DNA from: an uncultured Prevotella sp.
Lineage (GTDB): Bacteria > Bacteroidota > Bacteroidia > Bacteroidales > Bacteroidaceae
Length of the DNA: 47,695 bases
Direction of reading: 5' to 3'
NCBI GenBank assembly: GCA_905234845.1
Contig: CAJOIW010000012.1
Location: 1 to 47,695, forward strand
Made by a program: the position numbers and the translations under genes. The first letter of the stretch is position 1. Every line of letters starts with the position of its first letter. Of the stretch, positions 33,853 to 41,852 are shown one piece after another. The notes under the pieces were generated by a model. It did no database searches. It was not told the origin of the DNA and saw nothing but the letters and a program-made list of their open reading frames with translations.

Positions 33853-35422
33853 AGAACGGGGGCTGTATGTGGCCCATTGCGCCAACGGGGCGTTGAGTAT
33901 TATTGGTAAGATGGCGAACCGGCACGGACTGATTGCCGGAGCCACGGGTACGGGTAAGACCGTTTCACTGCAGGTGCTGGCCGAGACCTTCTCGCAGGTG
34001 GGCGTGCCCTGCTTCATGGCCGACATGAAGGGCGACCTCTCGGGCATCTCGCAGGTGGGCAAGATGAGTGGCTTCATCGAGAAGCGCCTGCCGGAGTTCG
34101 GAATAGAGAACCCTGAGTTCCAGGCTTGTCCTGTCCGGTTCTTCGATGTCTATGGCGAGCAGGGACATCCCATGCGTGCCACTGTATCGCAGATGGGACC
34201 GCAACTGCTCTCACGACTGCTTCAGCTGAACGAGACACAGGATGGTGTGCTCAACATCGTGTTCCGCATCGCTGACGAGCGCGGATTGCTCATTCTCGAC
34301 CTGAAAGACCTGCGCTCGATGCTCGACTGGGTGTCGAAGCACGCAAAGGAATATACCACACAGTATGGCAACGTCACCTCGGCCACCGTTGGTGCCATCC
34401 AGCGCGCGTTGCTGCAGCTGGAGGCTCAGGGAGCCGACAAGTTCTTCGGCGAGCCATCGTTCGATATCTACGACCTGCTGCAGACCGAGGGCGGCAAGGG
34501 TGTGATGAACGTGTTGGCAGCCGACAAGCTGATGATGCAGCCAAAGCTCTACTCCACCTTCCTGCTGTGGTTGCTCTCAGAGCTTTATTCCACGCTGCCC
34601 GAGGTGGGTGATATGGAATTGCCGAAGCTCGTGTTCTTCTTCGACGAGGCTCACATGCTCTTCGAGGGTACGTCAAAAGCACTATTGGACAAGATTGAGC
34701 AAGTGATTCGTCTTATCCGTTCGAAAGGCGTGGGCATCTACTTCGTGACACAGAGCCCGACCGACATTCCAGAGGTTATCCTCGGACAATTGGGCAACCG
34801 CATACAGCATGCCCTGCGTGCCTACACACCGAAAGACCAGAAAACGGTGAAGACAGCAGCCGACACGTTCCGCGCCAATCCCGAGTTCAAGACCGACGAG
34901 GCCATCATGCAGCTCGAGACGGGCGAGGCACTCGTGAGCTTCCTCGATGAGAAAGGCGCACCAAGCATTGTGGAACGGGCAAAGATATTGTTCCCCCTGT
35001 CACAGATTGGTGCCATCAGCGAAGGTCAGCGCAGCGACATTATCAAGCAGAGCCGTATCTACGGCAAGTACGACACGATGGTGGACCGCGAGAGTGCCTT
35101 TGAGCTCATACAAAAGGAGAACGAGGAAGAGGCTCGTCAGCAGGCTGCGGCTCAGCAGGCCTTAGAGGAAGAGAAAGCCGCCAAGGAAAAGGAGAAAGAG
35201 GAGAAGAACAAGAAGCCAGGCATCATGAAAAAGGTGCTTAAGGCCGTCTCCACCGCCATCACCTCGACTCTGGCACTTGTGCTTGGCACGTGGGTGAGCG
35301 ACAAGATATCGGGCAAGAAGACCAAGAGCCGTACCTCGGCCAAGGATAAGGTCATCAAGAATGCCACCTCTGCCGCCACACGCACCATCACTCGTGACAT
35401 CCTCGGCAATCTTGTGAAATAA
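33842..35422 (+). CDS. HerA-like ATPase, DUF853 family
   Basis: 526-aa protein of the helicase-HerA-like/DUF853 family (E. coli YjgR type). Walker A GATGTGKT is at residues 33-40 and Walker [10 protein letters not shown] near 266. [36 protein letters not shown] is the sensor/arginine-finger region. The C terminus has a Glu/Lys/Ala-rich coiled coil (about 420-460) and a short hydrophobic stretch (about 470-485), so it may sit at the membrane. The family is widely conserved but its role is not settled. The ATG lies inside the toxin-like remnant. der follows 14 bases later. Confidence 0.9.
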   Translation: MYDKERGLYVAHCANGALSIIGKMANRHGLIAGATGTGKTVSLQVLAETFSQVGVPCFMADMKGDLSGISQVGKMSGFIEKRLPEFGIENPEFQACPVRFFDVYGEQGHPMRATVSQMGPQLLSRLLQLNETQDGVLNIVFRIADERGLLILDLKDLRSMLDWVSKHAKEYTTQYGNVTSATVGAIQRALLQLEAQGADKFFGEPSFDIYDLLQTEGGKGVMNVLAADKLMMQPKLYSTFLLWLLSELYSTLPEVGDMELPKLVFFFDEAHMLFEGTSKALLDKIEQVIRLIRSKGVGIYFVTQSPTDIPEVILGQLGNRIQHALRAYTPKDQKTVKTAADTFRANPEFKTDEAIMQLETGEALVSFLDEKGAPSIVERAKILFPLSQIGAISEGQRSDIIKQSRIYGKYDTMVDRESAFELIQKENEEEARQQAAAQQALEEEKAAKEKEKEEKNKKPGIMKKVLKAVSTAITSTLALVLGTWVSDKISGKKTKSRTSAKDKVIKNATSAATRTITRDILGNLVK

Positions 35423-35436
35423 CCGGTAAAATAATT

Positions 35437-36777
35437 ATGGCATTAGTAGCAATCGTGGGACGGCCCAATGTGGGCAAGTCCACACTCTTTAATAGGCTGA
35501 CCAACTCGCGCCAGGCTATCGTGAGCGAGACTGCCGGTACCACGCGTGATCGGCAATACGGCAAGTGTGAGTGGAACGGCAAGGAGTTTTCCGTGGTCGA
35601 TACTGGAGGATGGGTGGTCAACTCTGACGACATCTTCGAGGAGGCCATTCGTCAGCAGGTGCTCATCGCCACCGAGGAGGCTGACCTTGTGCTCTTTCTC
35701 GTCGATGTGAAGACGGGCGTGACCGACCTCGACGTGGATGTGGCCGAGATTCTCCGTCGTCGCTCCGCACCCAATGGGGGGAGGCCGGGAGGGGGCTTGC
35801 CTGTTATCCTCGTGGCCAATAAGGTGGACAGCAATACTCAGATCTTCGATTCCTACGAGTTCTACAAACTGGGACTCGATGAGCCCTTCTGCATCAGTTC
35901 CATCTCGGGTAGCGGCACGGGTGACCTGCTTGACGTCATCATGCAACGGCTACCTTCTGTTGAGGATGAGAAGATAGAGGAAGGTATTCCTCGCTTTGCC
36001 GTTGTAGGTCGTCCAAACGTGGGCAAGTCGAGCATCATCAATGCTTTTATCGGCGAGGAGCGTAATATTGTGACCGATATTGCCGGCACCACGCGCGACT
36101 CCATCTATACCCGCTACGACAAGTTCGGCTTCGACTTCTATCTGGTAGATACCGCAGGCATCCGCCGTAAAAACAAGGTGACCGAGGATATGGAGTTTTA
36201 CTCCGTCATGCGTAGCATTCGTGCCATAGAGAACTCCGACGTGTGCATCCTCATGCTCGATGCCACCCGAGGCATTGAGGGGCAGGATATGAATATCTTC
36301 CAGGTGATACAACGCAACTCGAAGAGTCTCGTCGTGGTGGTCAACAAATGGGATCTCGTGGAAGACAAAAGCACCATCGCCATCAAGACCTTTGAGAACG
36401 CCATTCGTGAGCGCATGGCACCCTTCAAGGATTTCCCCATCATCTTCGCCTCGGCCGTGACAAAGCAGCGCATCTTCAAGGTTCTCGAGACCGCCAAACA
36501 GGTTTATCTGAACCGTACGACAAAGGTGGGTACCACCAAACTCAACGAGGTGATGCTGCCATTGATAGAGGCTTTCCCACCGCCTTCAGTGAAGGGGAAA
36601 TACATAAAAATAAAGTATTGCTCGCAGATTCCTGACACGCAGATTCCCTCGTTCATCTTTTATGCCAACCTGCCACAATACGTGAAAGAGCCTTATAAGC
36701 GTTTCCTCGAAAACAAGATACGCGAGAACTGGCAGATGACAGGCTGTCCCATCAATATCTTCATCCGGCAGAAATGA
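35437..36777 (+). CDS. der: Ribosome biogenesis GTPase Der (EngA)
   Basis: Essential double-GTPase for 50S subunit assembly. The 446-aa protein has G domain 1 with GRPNVGKS at residues 8-15, DTGGW and NKVD, and G domain 2 with GRPNVGKS from 191, DTAGIRRK and NKWD. A KH-like C-terminal domain follows ([24 protein letters not shown]). An insertion [12 protein letters not shown] (about 110-121) separates EILRR from [10 protein letters not shown] in G domain 1; Der normally runs almost straight from the helix into this strand. The insertion comes from the GC-rich palindromic repeat. The stop overlaps the next gene's ATG (ATGA). Confidence 0.96.
   Translation: MALVAIVGRPNVGKSTLFNRLTNSRQAIVSETAGTTRDRQYGKCEWNGKEFSVVDTGGWVVNSDDIFEEAIRQQVLIATEEADLVLFLVDVKTGVTDLDVDVAEILRRRSAPNGGRPGGGLPVILVANKVDSNTQIFDSYEFYKLGLDEPFCISSISGSGTGDLLDVIMQRLPSVEDEKIEEGIPRFAVVGRPNVGKSSIINAFIGEERNIVTDIAGTTRDSIYTRYDKFGFDFYLVDTAGIRRKNKVTEDMEFYSVMRSIRAIENSDVCILMLDATRGIEGQDMNIFQVIQRNSKSLVVVVNKWDLVEDKSTIAIKTFENAIRERMAPFKDFPIIFASAVTKQRIFKVLETAKQVYLNRTTKVGTTKLNEVMLPLIEAFPPPSVKGKYIKIKYCSQIPDTQIPSFIFYANLPQYVKEPYKRFLENKIRENWQMTGCPINIFIRQK
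35767..35798 (+). repeat. GC-rich palindromic repeat in der
   Basis: Reads CACCCAATGGGGGGAGGCC then GGGAGGGGGCTT. The GGGGGGAGG...GGAGGGGGCTT part is the same sequence, in the same frame, as in the M24B peptidase; the left arm is shortened. Confidence 0.75.
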
Positions 36778-37169
36778 GACAATCATTCATACGCTTGTCG
36801 GTAGCTGTTGTGTGCGTGGTGGTTTGTGGCTGCTCGCATAAAGACTCTGCCGATGTGGCAGGGCAGACGGCAAAGGTCTACTATGAGCAGTTGCTCGCAG
36901 GCGATTATGCGGCCTTCGCTGATGGTATCTGGCATTCCGATAGCATCAGCGATAGTTATCGTCGGCAACTCATACAGAATGCTGAGTCGGTAGCCAGCCG
37001 TCAGAAATCTCAGCGTGGAGGCATTACTGGTGTGGAGGTGTCGCATGTTGAGACCGATAGCGCCCGCCATGAGGCCAATGTCTATCTGATGTTCAAGTTC
37101 TCCGATAATACCAAGGAGAAAATACTTGTGCCCATGAAAGAGCATGAGGGCACATGGTATCTCAGATGA
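36774..37169 (+). CDS. Small lipoprotein, DUF4878-like
   Basis: 131-aa predicted lipoprotein. The signal peptide ends in a lipobox VVCGC with the lipidated Cys near residue 20. The mature part has [18 protein letters not shown] and a C-terminal [14 protein letters not shown], resembling the small NTF2-like/DUF4878 lipoproteins of Bacteroidales; function unknown. Its ATG overlaps the der stop (ATGA), so it is translationally coupled to der. It ends 10 bases from the convergent Nudix gene. Confidence 0.75.
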   Translation: MRQSFIRLSVAVVCVVVCGCSHKDSADVAGQTAKVYYEQLLAGDYAAFADGIWHSDSISDSYRRQLIQNAESVASRQKSQRGGITGVEVSHVETDSARHEANVYLMFKFSDNTKEKILVPMKEHEGTWYLR

Positions 37170-37179
37170 TATCCTGTTT

Positions 37180-37752
37180 TTATTTACCTTGTTTTTTCTG
37201 ATTTGTAAGAGTCGGCTCTACAAAGAAATAACGTTGCAATGGTGCCACCATGAGCGCCTGTATGAAGTCGCCGCGCAGGAGCATCGCCTTGACTTCTTCG
37301 CGTGGAAGGACGTGCACCTCGATGTCCTCACACTCATCGAGATGCTGCTCGGAGATACGCTCCACACCCGTGGCGAGGAAGCAATGGGACACATTGTTCA
37401 TGCAGCCAGGGTTAGCCGCCACCACCATCAGCTCGCGCCACTCACCACCGCCGTAGCCCGTCTCTTCCTGCAGCTCGCGCTTTGCGGCGGCCAGAGGTTC
37501 TTCTCCCTCTTCCACCACACCAGCCACAATTTCGAAACCTGTGCGTCGCAGGCCATGGCGGTATTGGCGCACAAGCACCATATCGCCGTCGCGCGTCACC
37601 GCTATTACATTGATCCACGTGGGATATTCCAGCACGTAGTATTCTTCTTTAATCCGTCCGTCTGGCAGTTGCACACGGTCGCGTCGTGCCGTCAGCCAGG
37701 GTCGGCGTATGAGGTACTCGCTGTCGAGTATCTTCCAGTCCATGTCTCTCAT
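37180..37752 (-). CDS. Nudix hydrolase, ADP-ribose pyrophosphatase type
   Basis: 190-aa cytosolic hydrolase of nucleoside-diphosphate-linked compounds. The Nudix box GVVEEGEEPLAAAKRELQEE with TGY (about residues 78-100) is intact. VLVRQYRHGLRR before it and NPGCMNNVSHCFLA after it fit the NUDT5/ADP-ribose pyrophosphatase group; the exact substrate is not determined. The longest frame starts with TTG at 37758; the ATG at 37752 is preferred. It lies downstream of mlaF on the same strand. Confidence 0.88.
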   Translation of the reverse strand: MRDMDWKILDSEYLIRRPWLTARRDRVQLPDGRIKEEYYVLEYPTWINVIAVTRDGDMVLVRQYRHGLRRTGFEIVAGVVEEGEEPLAAAKRELQEETGYGGGEWRELMVVAANPGCMNNVSHCFLATGVERISEQHLDECEDIEVHVLPREEVKAMLLRGDFIQALMVAPLQRYFFVEPTLTNQKKQGK

Positions 37753-37842
37753 ATTCAAATATTGTATGTTAGGAGTTGTCGGGAGTTAACAGGCTTTCGG
37801 TCTGTGAAGTTGACGGACAATAGCAGCCTCCCCCTTTAATGA

Positions 37843-38610
37843 TTAATTCTCATCTTTCCTCATGTCTTCCTTCACTCGCTTGAAGAGATCGGAGGCGAAG
37901 ACGAGGTCGTTGAGACGTTTGTTGTTTGAGGAGATGACCTCGGCAGAGGTGCCTCGCCATTCAATGCGGCCTTGATAGATAAAGATAATACTCTCACCGA
38001 TGCCCATGACGGAGTTCATGTCGTGGGTGTTGATGATGGTGGTGATGCCGAGGTCGTGGGTGATGTCGGAGAGCAGGTCGTCGATGATGAGCGAGGTCTT
38101 GGGGTCGAGTCCGGAGTTGGGCTCGTCGCAGAAGAGGTATTTTGGATTGAGCACGATGGCGCGGGCAATAGCCACACGCTTCTGCATGCCACCGGAAATC
38201 TCAGCAGGAAATTTCTGTTCTATATCTTTCAGGTTCACACGCTCCAGACATTCGATAGCTCGTTGGCGTCGCTCACGATAAGTCTTATTGGAGAACATAT
38301 CGAGGGGGAACATCACATTCTCCAATACCGTGAGCGAATCGAAGAGGGCTGAGCTTTGGAAGATCATGCCCATCTCGCGACGCATGGCAATCTGCTCGTC
38401 TTTCGACATCTTCACGAAGTCGCGCCCGTCGTAGAGCACTTTACCGCTCGTGGGCTGAAGTAGTCCGACGAGGTTTTTCATCAGCACCGTCTTCCCCGAC
38501 CCTGATTGGCCAATGATGAGGTTGGTCTTGCCGTTCTCAAAGGTGGCGTTGATGTCGTGCAAGACTTCTTTGTCTTCAAACGATTTGTAGAGATTTTTGA
38601 CGGTAATCAT
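37843..38610 (-). CDS. mlaF: ABC transporter ATP-binding protein MlaF
   Basis: ATPase of an MlaFE-type phospholipid transporter that maintains outer-membrane lipid asymmetry. The 255-aa protein has Walker A GQSGSGKT at 34-41, the MlaF-like FQSSALFDSLTVLENVMFPL, signature SGGMQKRVAIARAI, and Walker B YLFCDEPNSGLDP. It is on the same strand as the permease gene mlaE, but a four-helix-bundle gene and its flanking arrays stand between them. Its ATG begins five bases after the inner-proximal arm ends in ACTTAA. No MlaD/MCE gene is adjacent. Confidence 0.92.
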   Translation of the reverse strand: MITVKNLYKSFEDKEVLHDINATFENGKTNLIIGQSGSGKTVLMKNLVGLLQPTSGKVLYDGRDFVKMSKDEQIAMRREMGMIFQSSALFDSLTVLENVMFPLDMFSNKTYRERRQRAIECLERVNLKDIEQKFPAEISGGMQKRVAIARAIVLNPKYLFCDEPNSGLDPKTSLIIDDLLSDITHDLGITTIINTHDMNSVMGIGESIIFIYQGRIEWRGTSAEVISSNNKRLNDLVFASDLFKRVKEDMRKDEN

Positions 38611-38615
38611 TTTTT

Positions 38616-38670
38616 AAGTGGGAGTTCAAGGAGTTTAAGGAGTTTAAGGAGTGCAGGAGTTCAAGACGAT
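38616..38670. repeat. AGGAG-unit array, arm 1 of the four-helix-bundle cassette
   Basis: Five 8-9-base units (GGAGTTCAA, GGAGTTTAA twice, GGAGTGCA, GGAGTTCAA) are followed by GACGAT and preceded by TTAAGT. It is the inverted counterpart of the array at 39104-39160. Confidence 0.8.
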
Positions 38671-38688
38671 ACATTTGCTTTTTGGGAA

Positions 38689-39063
38689 TCAGTATTTTAT
38701 ACCACTATTATTGATAATCCCTCTGCAATAAGCCGTGAGAAATTTACTCGTTTCTTCTAAGCCAAAGACAAGTTGCTGATAAGGCTCATCATCAATATAC
38801 TCTAAATCTTTCGCCAAGATAATATAGTTCCTACATTCAGCAATACTCCCTTCCGATATATTCATGAACCGCAGTTTGTCTGCTTTTCCTATTTTCTTAT
38901 ATCCTTCGGCAATATTTGCCTCTATGGAAATTGCAGCACGACGAAACTGCGAAACTAGACCATACCTCTCATCATCGGGAAAACGTTTTGTGATTTTGTA
39001 GGTAAGGATTGTGAAGGCATGGGCTTTTTGCCATGCTATTACATTTTCGAAGCTATAGGTCAT
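38689..39063 (-). CDS. Four-helix-bundle protein (S23/23S rRNA intervening-sequence type)
   Basis: 124-aa all-helical protein. MTYSFENVIAWQKAHAFTIL is the classic start, and FPDDERYGLVSQFRRAAISI followed by EANIAEGYKK is the family signature. The family was first known as the ORF of 23S rRNA intervening sequences and is related to Avd of diversity-generating retroelements. Its molecular role outside those settings is unknown; no reverse transcriptase is present here. The gene splits the mlaE-mlaF pair on the same strand and is flanked by inverted AGGAG-unit arrays. Confidence 0.9.
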   Translation of the reverse strand: MTYSFENVIAWQKAHAFTILTYKITKRFPDDERYGLVSQFRRAAISIEANIAEGYKKIGKADKLRFMNISEGSIAECRNYIILAKDLEYIDDEPYQQLVFGLEETSKFLTAYCRGIINNSGIKY

Positions 39064-39103
39064 ATTTTAATAATCATTATAAATATAGTAGCAAAAGAAG
39101 AAC

Positions 39104-39160
39104 TATCGTCCTGCACTCCTTGAACTCCTGCACTCCTTGAACTCCTGCACTCCTACTTAA
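39104..39160. repeat. AGGAG-unit array, arm 2 of the four-helix-bundle cassette
   Basis: Read on the minus strand: TTAAGT, then GGAGTGCA and GGAGTTCAA alternating to five units, then GGACGATAG. It includes the mlaE stop codon (TAA, 39157-39159). It is complementary, unit by unit with a few changes, to 38616-38670. Confidence 0.8.
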
Positions 39161-39906
39161 CTAAGCAAATTGGTGAGGAACACGTTTGAGAAGAGAGTGA
39201 TGATAGAGCTGTTGACAACAGCGTTGGTGGCGGCCTCGCCCACCTCTACTGCTCCGCCCTTCACAGTGTAGCCGTAGAAAGATGAGACGCTGGCAATGAT
39301 GAAGGCGAAGAAGAGACTCTTGATCATGCTCATCCAGAAGAACCATGGATTGAAATCGTGCAACAGACCCGTCGTAAGGTCTTCGGGGGTGATGATGTTG
39401 CCGATGTAGGCTGTAGAATAGGCTCCGATAATGCCAGTGGCTGTGGAGAAGATGACGAGCAGGGGCATGATGGTAATGAAACCGATGACCTTAGGCAGAA
39501 TGATGTAGTTAGCTGAGTTCACCCCCATGATGTCGAGCGCGTCGATTTGCTGGGAGATGCGCATGAATCCTATCTCTGAGGCAATGTTCGACCCAACCTT
39601 ACCGGCGAGGATGAGACACATAATGGAGGAGGAGAACTCGAGCAGCATGATCTCGCGGGTTGTGTAGCCCGATACCCATCGCGGCATCCAAGGACTTTGT
39701 ATGTTGAGTTTCATCTGGATGCAGATGATGGCACCAAATCCAAACGAGATGAGCAGCACGATGGGGATGGAGTTGATACCCAACTGCATCATCTCGCGCA
39801 CATAGTTTTTCCAGAACATGCGAAACCGCTCTGGCCACGTGAAGGTACGACCCATGAGCAGTAAATATCGGCCGAAGGCTGTCAGGTGTTTCTTGATATT
39901 GAACAT
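39157..39906 (-). CDS. mlaE: ABC transporter permease MlaE
   Basis: Inner-membrane permease of the MlaFE phospholipid transporter. The protein is 249 aa from the ATG at 39906; the longer frame to 39936 overlaps the promoter. It has an N-terminal amphipathic helix and five or six membrane segments. Family signatures are [36 protein letters not shown] (about 92-116) and [21 protein letters not shown]. The C-terminal part has [16 protein letters not shown]. It is divergent from lptB, another outer-membrane lipid transport gene, across an 83-base promoter region. Confidence 0.92.
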   Translation of the reverse strand: MFNIKKHLTAFGRYLLLMGRTFTWPERFRMFWKNYVREMMQLGINSIPIVLLISFGFGAIICIQMKLNIQSPWMPRWVSGYTTREIMLLEFSSSIMCLILAGKVGSNIASEIGFMRISQQIDALDIMGVNSANYIILPKVIGFITIMPLLVIFSTATGIIGAYSTAYIGNIITPEDLTTGLLHDFNPWFFWMSMIKSLFFAFIIASVSSFYGYTVKGGAVEVGEAATNAVVNSSIITLFSNVFLTNLLS

Positions 39907-39924
39907 GCTGCGGTCTTTTGGCTG

Positions 39925-39932
39925 CAAAGATA
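39925..39932 (-). promoter_or_regulatory. -7 box TATCTTTG for the mlaE operon
   Basis: The minus strand reads TATCTTTG, 19 bases upstream of the ATG at 39906. Confidence 0.6.
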
Positions 39933-39974
39933 GCAAAAAAAAGTATAATCTTTCAACATTTCAACTTTTTTTTG

Positions 39975-39982
39975 TACCTTTG
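39975..39982 (+). promoter_or_regulatory. -7 box TACCTTTG for lptB
   Basis: TACCTTTG ends 7 bases before the lptB ATG at 39990, so the mRNA leader must be extremely short or absent. Confidence 0.6.
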
Positions 39983-39989
39983 CCGCGCA

Positions 39990-40814
39990 ATGACAATAGA
40001 GGAACAGCAAAACATACAGTCTGGTGGTGTGGAGCTTCGCACCGAGGGACTGGTGAAGATTTACGGCAAACGCACGGTGGCCGACGGTGTGTCGATTAAC
40101 GTTCGACAGGGCGAGATTGTGGGTCTGCTCGGACCGAATGGCGCAGGTAAGACCACCTCTTTCTATATGACCACGGGCCTGGTGATACCTAATGCCGGTA
40201 AGGTGTATCTTGACGGTAAGGACATCACCTCATACCCTGTCTATAAGCGTGCCCGTGCAGGCATCGGCTATCTGCCGCAGGAGGCCTCGGTATTCCGCAA
40301 GCTAAGCGTAGAAGACAACATCATGGCTGTTCTGGAGATGACCGGTAAACCCCGCCAGTATCAGCTTGAGAAGCTGGAGAGCCTGATACAGGAGTTCAAC
40401 CTCGGCCATGTGCGTAAGAACCTCGGCGACCGTCTCTCTGGTGGTGAGCGCCGGCGTACCGAGATAGCCCGTTGTCTGGCCATCGAGCCGAAGTTCATCA
40501 TGCTCGATGAGCCCTTTGCAGGCGTTGACCCTATTGCCGTGGAGGACATTCAGTATGTGGTATGGCAATTGAAATACCGCAATATCGGCATCCTCATCAC
40601 CGACCACAATGTGGAGGACACGCTCTGCATCACCGACCGCGCCTATCTGCTCTTCGAAGGCCGTATACTCTTTCACGGGTCGCCCGAGGAACTGGCTGCC
40701 AACGACGTGGTGCGTGAGAAATACCTCACCAACTCGTTTGTGCTCCGCAAGAAAGACTTCCAACTTATTGACGAGGAACGTCGGCGCAAAGATCAAGAGG
40801 CGGCAGAGGCTTAA
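39990..40814 (+). CDS. lptB: LPS export ABC transporter ATP-binding protein LptB
   Basis: ATPase of the LptB2FG complex that extracts LPS from the inner membrane. The 274-aa protein has Walker A GPNGAGKT at 48-55, the LptB-typical [20 protein letters not shown], signature [16 protein letters not shown], Walker [21 protein letters not shown], and the H-loop [10 protein letters not shown]. An upstream frame opens at 39918 but crosses the promoter, so 39990 is chosen. A C-terminal extension after [11 protein letters not shown] is basic and acidic mixed. Confidence 0.95.
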   Translation: MTIEEQQNIQSGGVELRTEGLVKIYGKRTVADGVSINVRQGEIVGLLGPNGAGKTTSFYMTTGLVIPNAGKVYLDGKDITSYPVYKRARAGIGYLPQEASVFRKLSVEDNIMAVLEMTGKPRQYQLEKLESLIQEFNLGHVRKNLGDRLSGGERRRTEIARCLAIEPKFIMLDEPFAGVDPIAVEDIQYVVWQLKYRNIGILITDHNVEDTLCITDRAYLLFEGRILFHGSPEELAANDVVREKYLTNSFVLRKKDFQLIDEERRRKDQEAAEA

Positions 40815-40866
40815 AATGATAAAAAATCTTAATGCCGCCGGTGAAAGATAGACCTTTCGAAGGTGG

Positions 40867-40899
40867 AATTGTTAAATCGGGGTTTTCGATTTAACAATT
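40867..40899. terminator. 13-bp perfect hairpin after lptB
   Basis: AATTGTTAAATCG (40867-40879) and its exact complement (40887-40899). It is 52 bases past the lptB stop. It has no T run of its own; it may be part of a double terminator with the next hairpin. Confidence 0.5.
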
Positions 40900-40916
40900 G
40901 TAAAATAGCTCTCGTA

Positions 40917-40950
40917 GGGCGAGGAAACCACTTCCTCGCCCTTCTTTTTA
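40917..40950 (+). terminator. Rho-independent terminator of lptB
   Basis: GGGCGAGGAA (40917-40926) pairs with TTCCTCGCCC (40932-40941) around a 5-base loop, followed by a T-rich run. Confidence 0.8.
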
Positions 40951-40953
40951 CTC

Positions 40954-41077
40954 TTCTTTTTCCGAAAGGTATATGTTTCGGGTGGCAAAAGACCGTCTTT
41001 CATGTCCCGATAGCTGGCCTTTCACCACCCGAAAGGAGCCCTTTCGTCTCCGAGACATATACCTTTCGGAAAAAGAA
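40954..41077. repeat. Long inverted repeat carrying the CGAAAGG motif
   Basis: The 23-base arms at 40954-40976 and 41055-41077 are exact complements. Nested inside, TTTCGGGTGG (40977-40986) pairs with CCACCCGAAA (41025-41034). The arms contain the recurrent CGAAAGGTATATG motif. The layout resembles the hairpin inside the dispersed repeat at 11112-11218. Confidence 0.75.
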
Positions 41078-41298
41078 AGACAATGATTTGTATGAGAGAA
41101 GAGCGTAACTCGTTGTCTTTCAGTTAAATGCGAATGTCTCTCTGTGGCGGTCAATTTCTCTTAGAATGGACCGCGAGTCCACCTCGGTTATTTCTTGCGC
41201 TTAGGCGTGTTAAAATCGACCTTCAAGCCAAGGCGATTTTTAACATTTAAAATTATTGGTGTTCGGTAAATAATCGGCCGGCAAGGCCAACAACCCAT

Positions 41299-41433
41299 AG
41301 CCCAGGGCAACGCCCTGGGTGATTGTTGCACATAAATTGCGCCCTATAAGGGCAAAAGCATTTACTCTCAACGCTTTTGCCCTTGCTGGGCGAATATCAT
41401 CTGTCCGCCTTACCCAGGGCGTTGCCCTGGGCT
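41299..41433. repeat. 135-bp nested palindrome cluster
   Basis: AGCCCAGGGCAACGCCCTGG (starting 41299) and its reverse complement (ending 41433) are exact 22-base inverted repeats. Each is itself nearly palindromic. Between them AAGGGCAAAAGC (41348-41359) pairs with GCTTTTGCCCTT (41373-41384). It can form three hairpins or one large cruciform. Confidence 0.75.
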
Positions 41434-41478
41434 GTGTGGGACTGGCCTTATAGGCCGTTTTTTGCAAACACAACCCCG

Positions 41479-41508
41479 AACCCCTCCTAACCTCCCCCAA
41501 GGGGAGGG
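41479..41508. repeat. GC-rich palindromic repeat, intergenic copy
   Basis: AACCCCTCCTAACCTCCCCC then AAGGGGAGGG is the same repeat and orientation as in priA, here outside any gene. Confidence 0.7.
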
Positions 41509-41790
41509 AAACCGTAAAATATAAACATCAATTATCACGAACCAACGGTTTACGGTTATCGGTTTATGGTTGATAGGTTTTTGTAAACATTGGCAGGCCG
41601 ATGTTTGCAAGCCCCGTTTTTCTGAGTCAGAGATAATCCCTTTGTCTATAGCGCATCCGGGCTAACAAGTTTAAATTTTAGCGGACACCAATAATTTAGA
41701 ATATGACGACGGCAAAGAGATTAGCATCCTTGTTTGGTTAAAAAAACAAATAATTGCGCATGAATGTTAGGTCGTTCGCAAAAAAATGTG

Positions 41791-41798
41791 TAATTTTG
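41791..41798 (+). promoter_or_regulatory. -7 box TAATTTTG for tig
   Basis: TAATTTTG matches TAnnTTTG, 54 bases before the tig ATG. Confidence 0.6.
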
Positions 41799-41852
41799 CA
41801 GCCCGATTTTTATCATAATGTAACTAACTATATTACAAAGATAAGATAACAG

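Larger units (their letters stand above)
41250..41697. mobile_element. Putative MITE or IS relic with imperfect terminal inverted repeats
   Basis: The left end AAATTATTGGTGTTCGGTAA and the complement of the right end AAATTATTGGTGTCCGCTAA agree except at two positions. The 448 bases between encode no transposase; the open frame 41240-41500 on the minus strand shows no domain. No clear target duplication is seen. Ends like TTGGTGTCCG resemble insertion-sequence ends, but the parent family is not assigned. Confidence 0.5.
40815..41852. other. Gene-free repeat nest between lptB and tig
   Basis: About 1 kb without a recognisable protein gene. In order it holds a GAAAGATAGACCTTTC motif, a 13-bp hairpin (40867-40899), a terminator (40917-40950) and a long inverted repeat (40954-41077). 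These are followed by a ~448-bp element with imperfect terminal repeats (41250-41697), enclosing a 135-bp palindrome cluster and one GC-rich repeat, and the tig promoter (41791-41798). The stretch 41530-41580 has GGTTTACGGTTATCGGTTTA-like short repeats. Confidence 0.7.

Noticed and set aside
38689..39063. Four-helix-bundle protein as the Avd of a diversity-generating retroelement
   Set aside because: No reverse transcriptase and no template/variable repeat pair was seen; the surrounding genes are a lipid transporter.
38616..39160. Short tandem units near the four-helix-bundle gene considered as a CRISPR array
   Set aside because: Units are 8-9 nt with no spacers and no cas genes nearby; the arms are inverted relative to each other.
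41240..41500. 86-codon minus-strand frame in the lptB-tig spacer
   Set aside because: Its codons are simply the palindrome cluster and GC-rich repeat; no start signal or protein family features.
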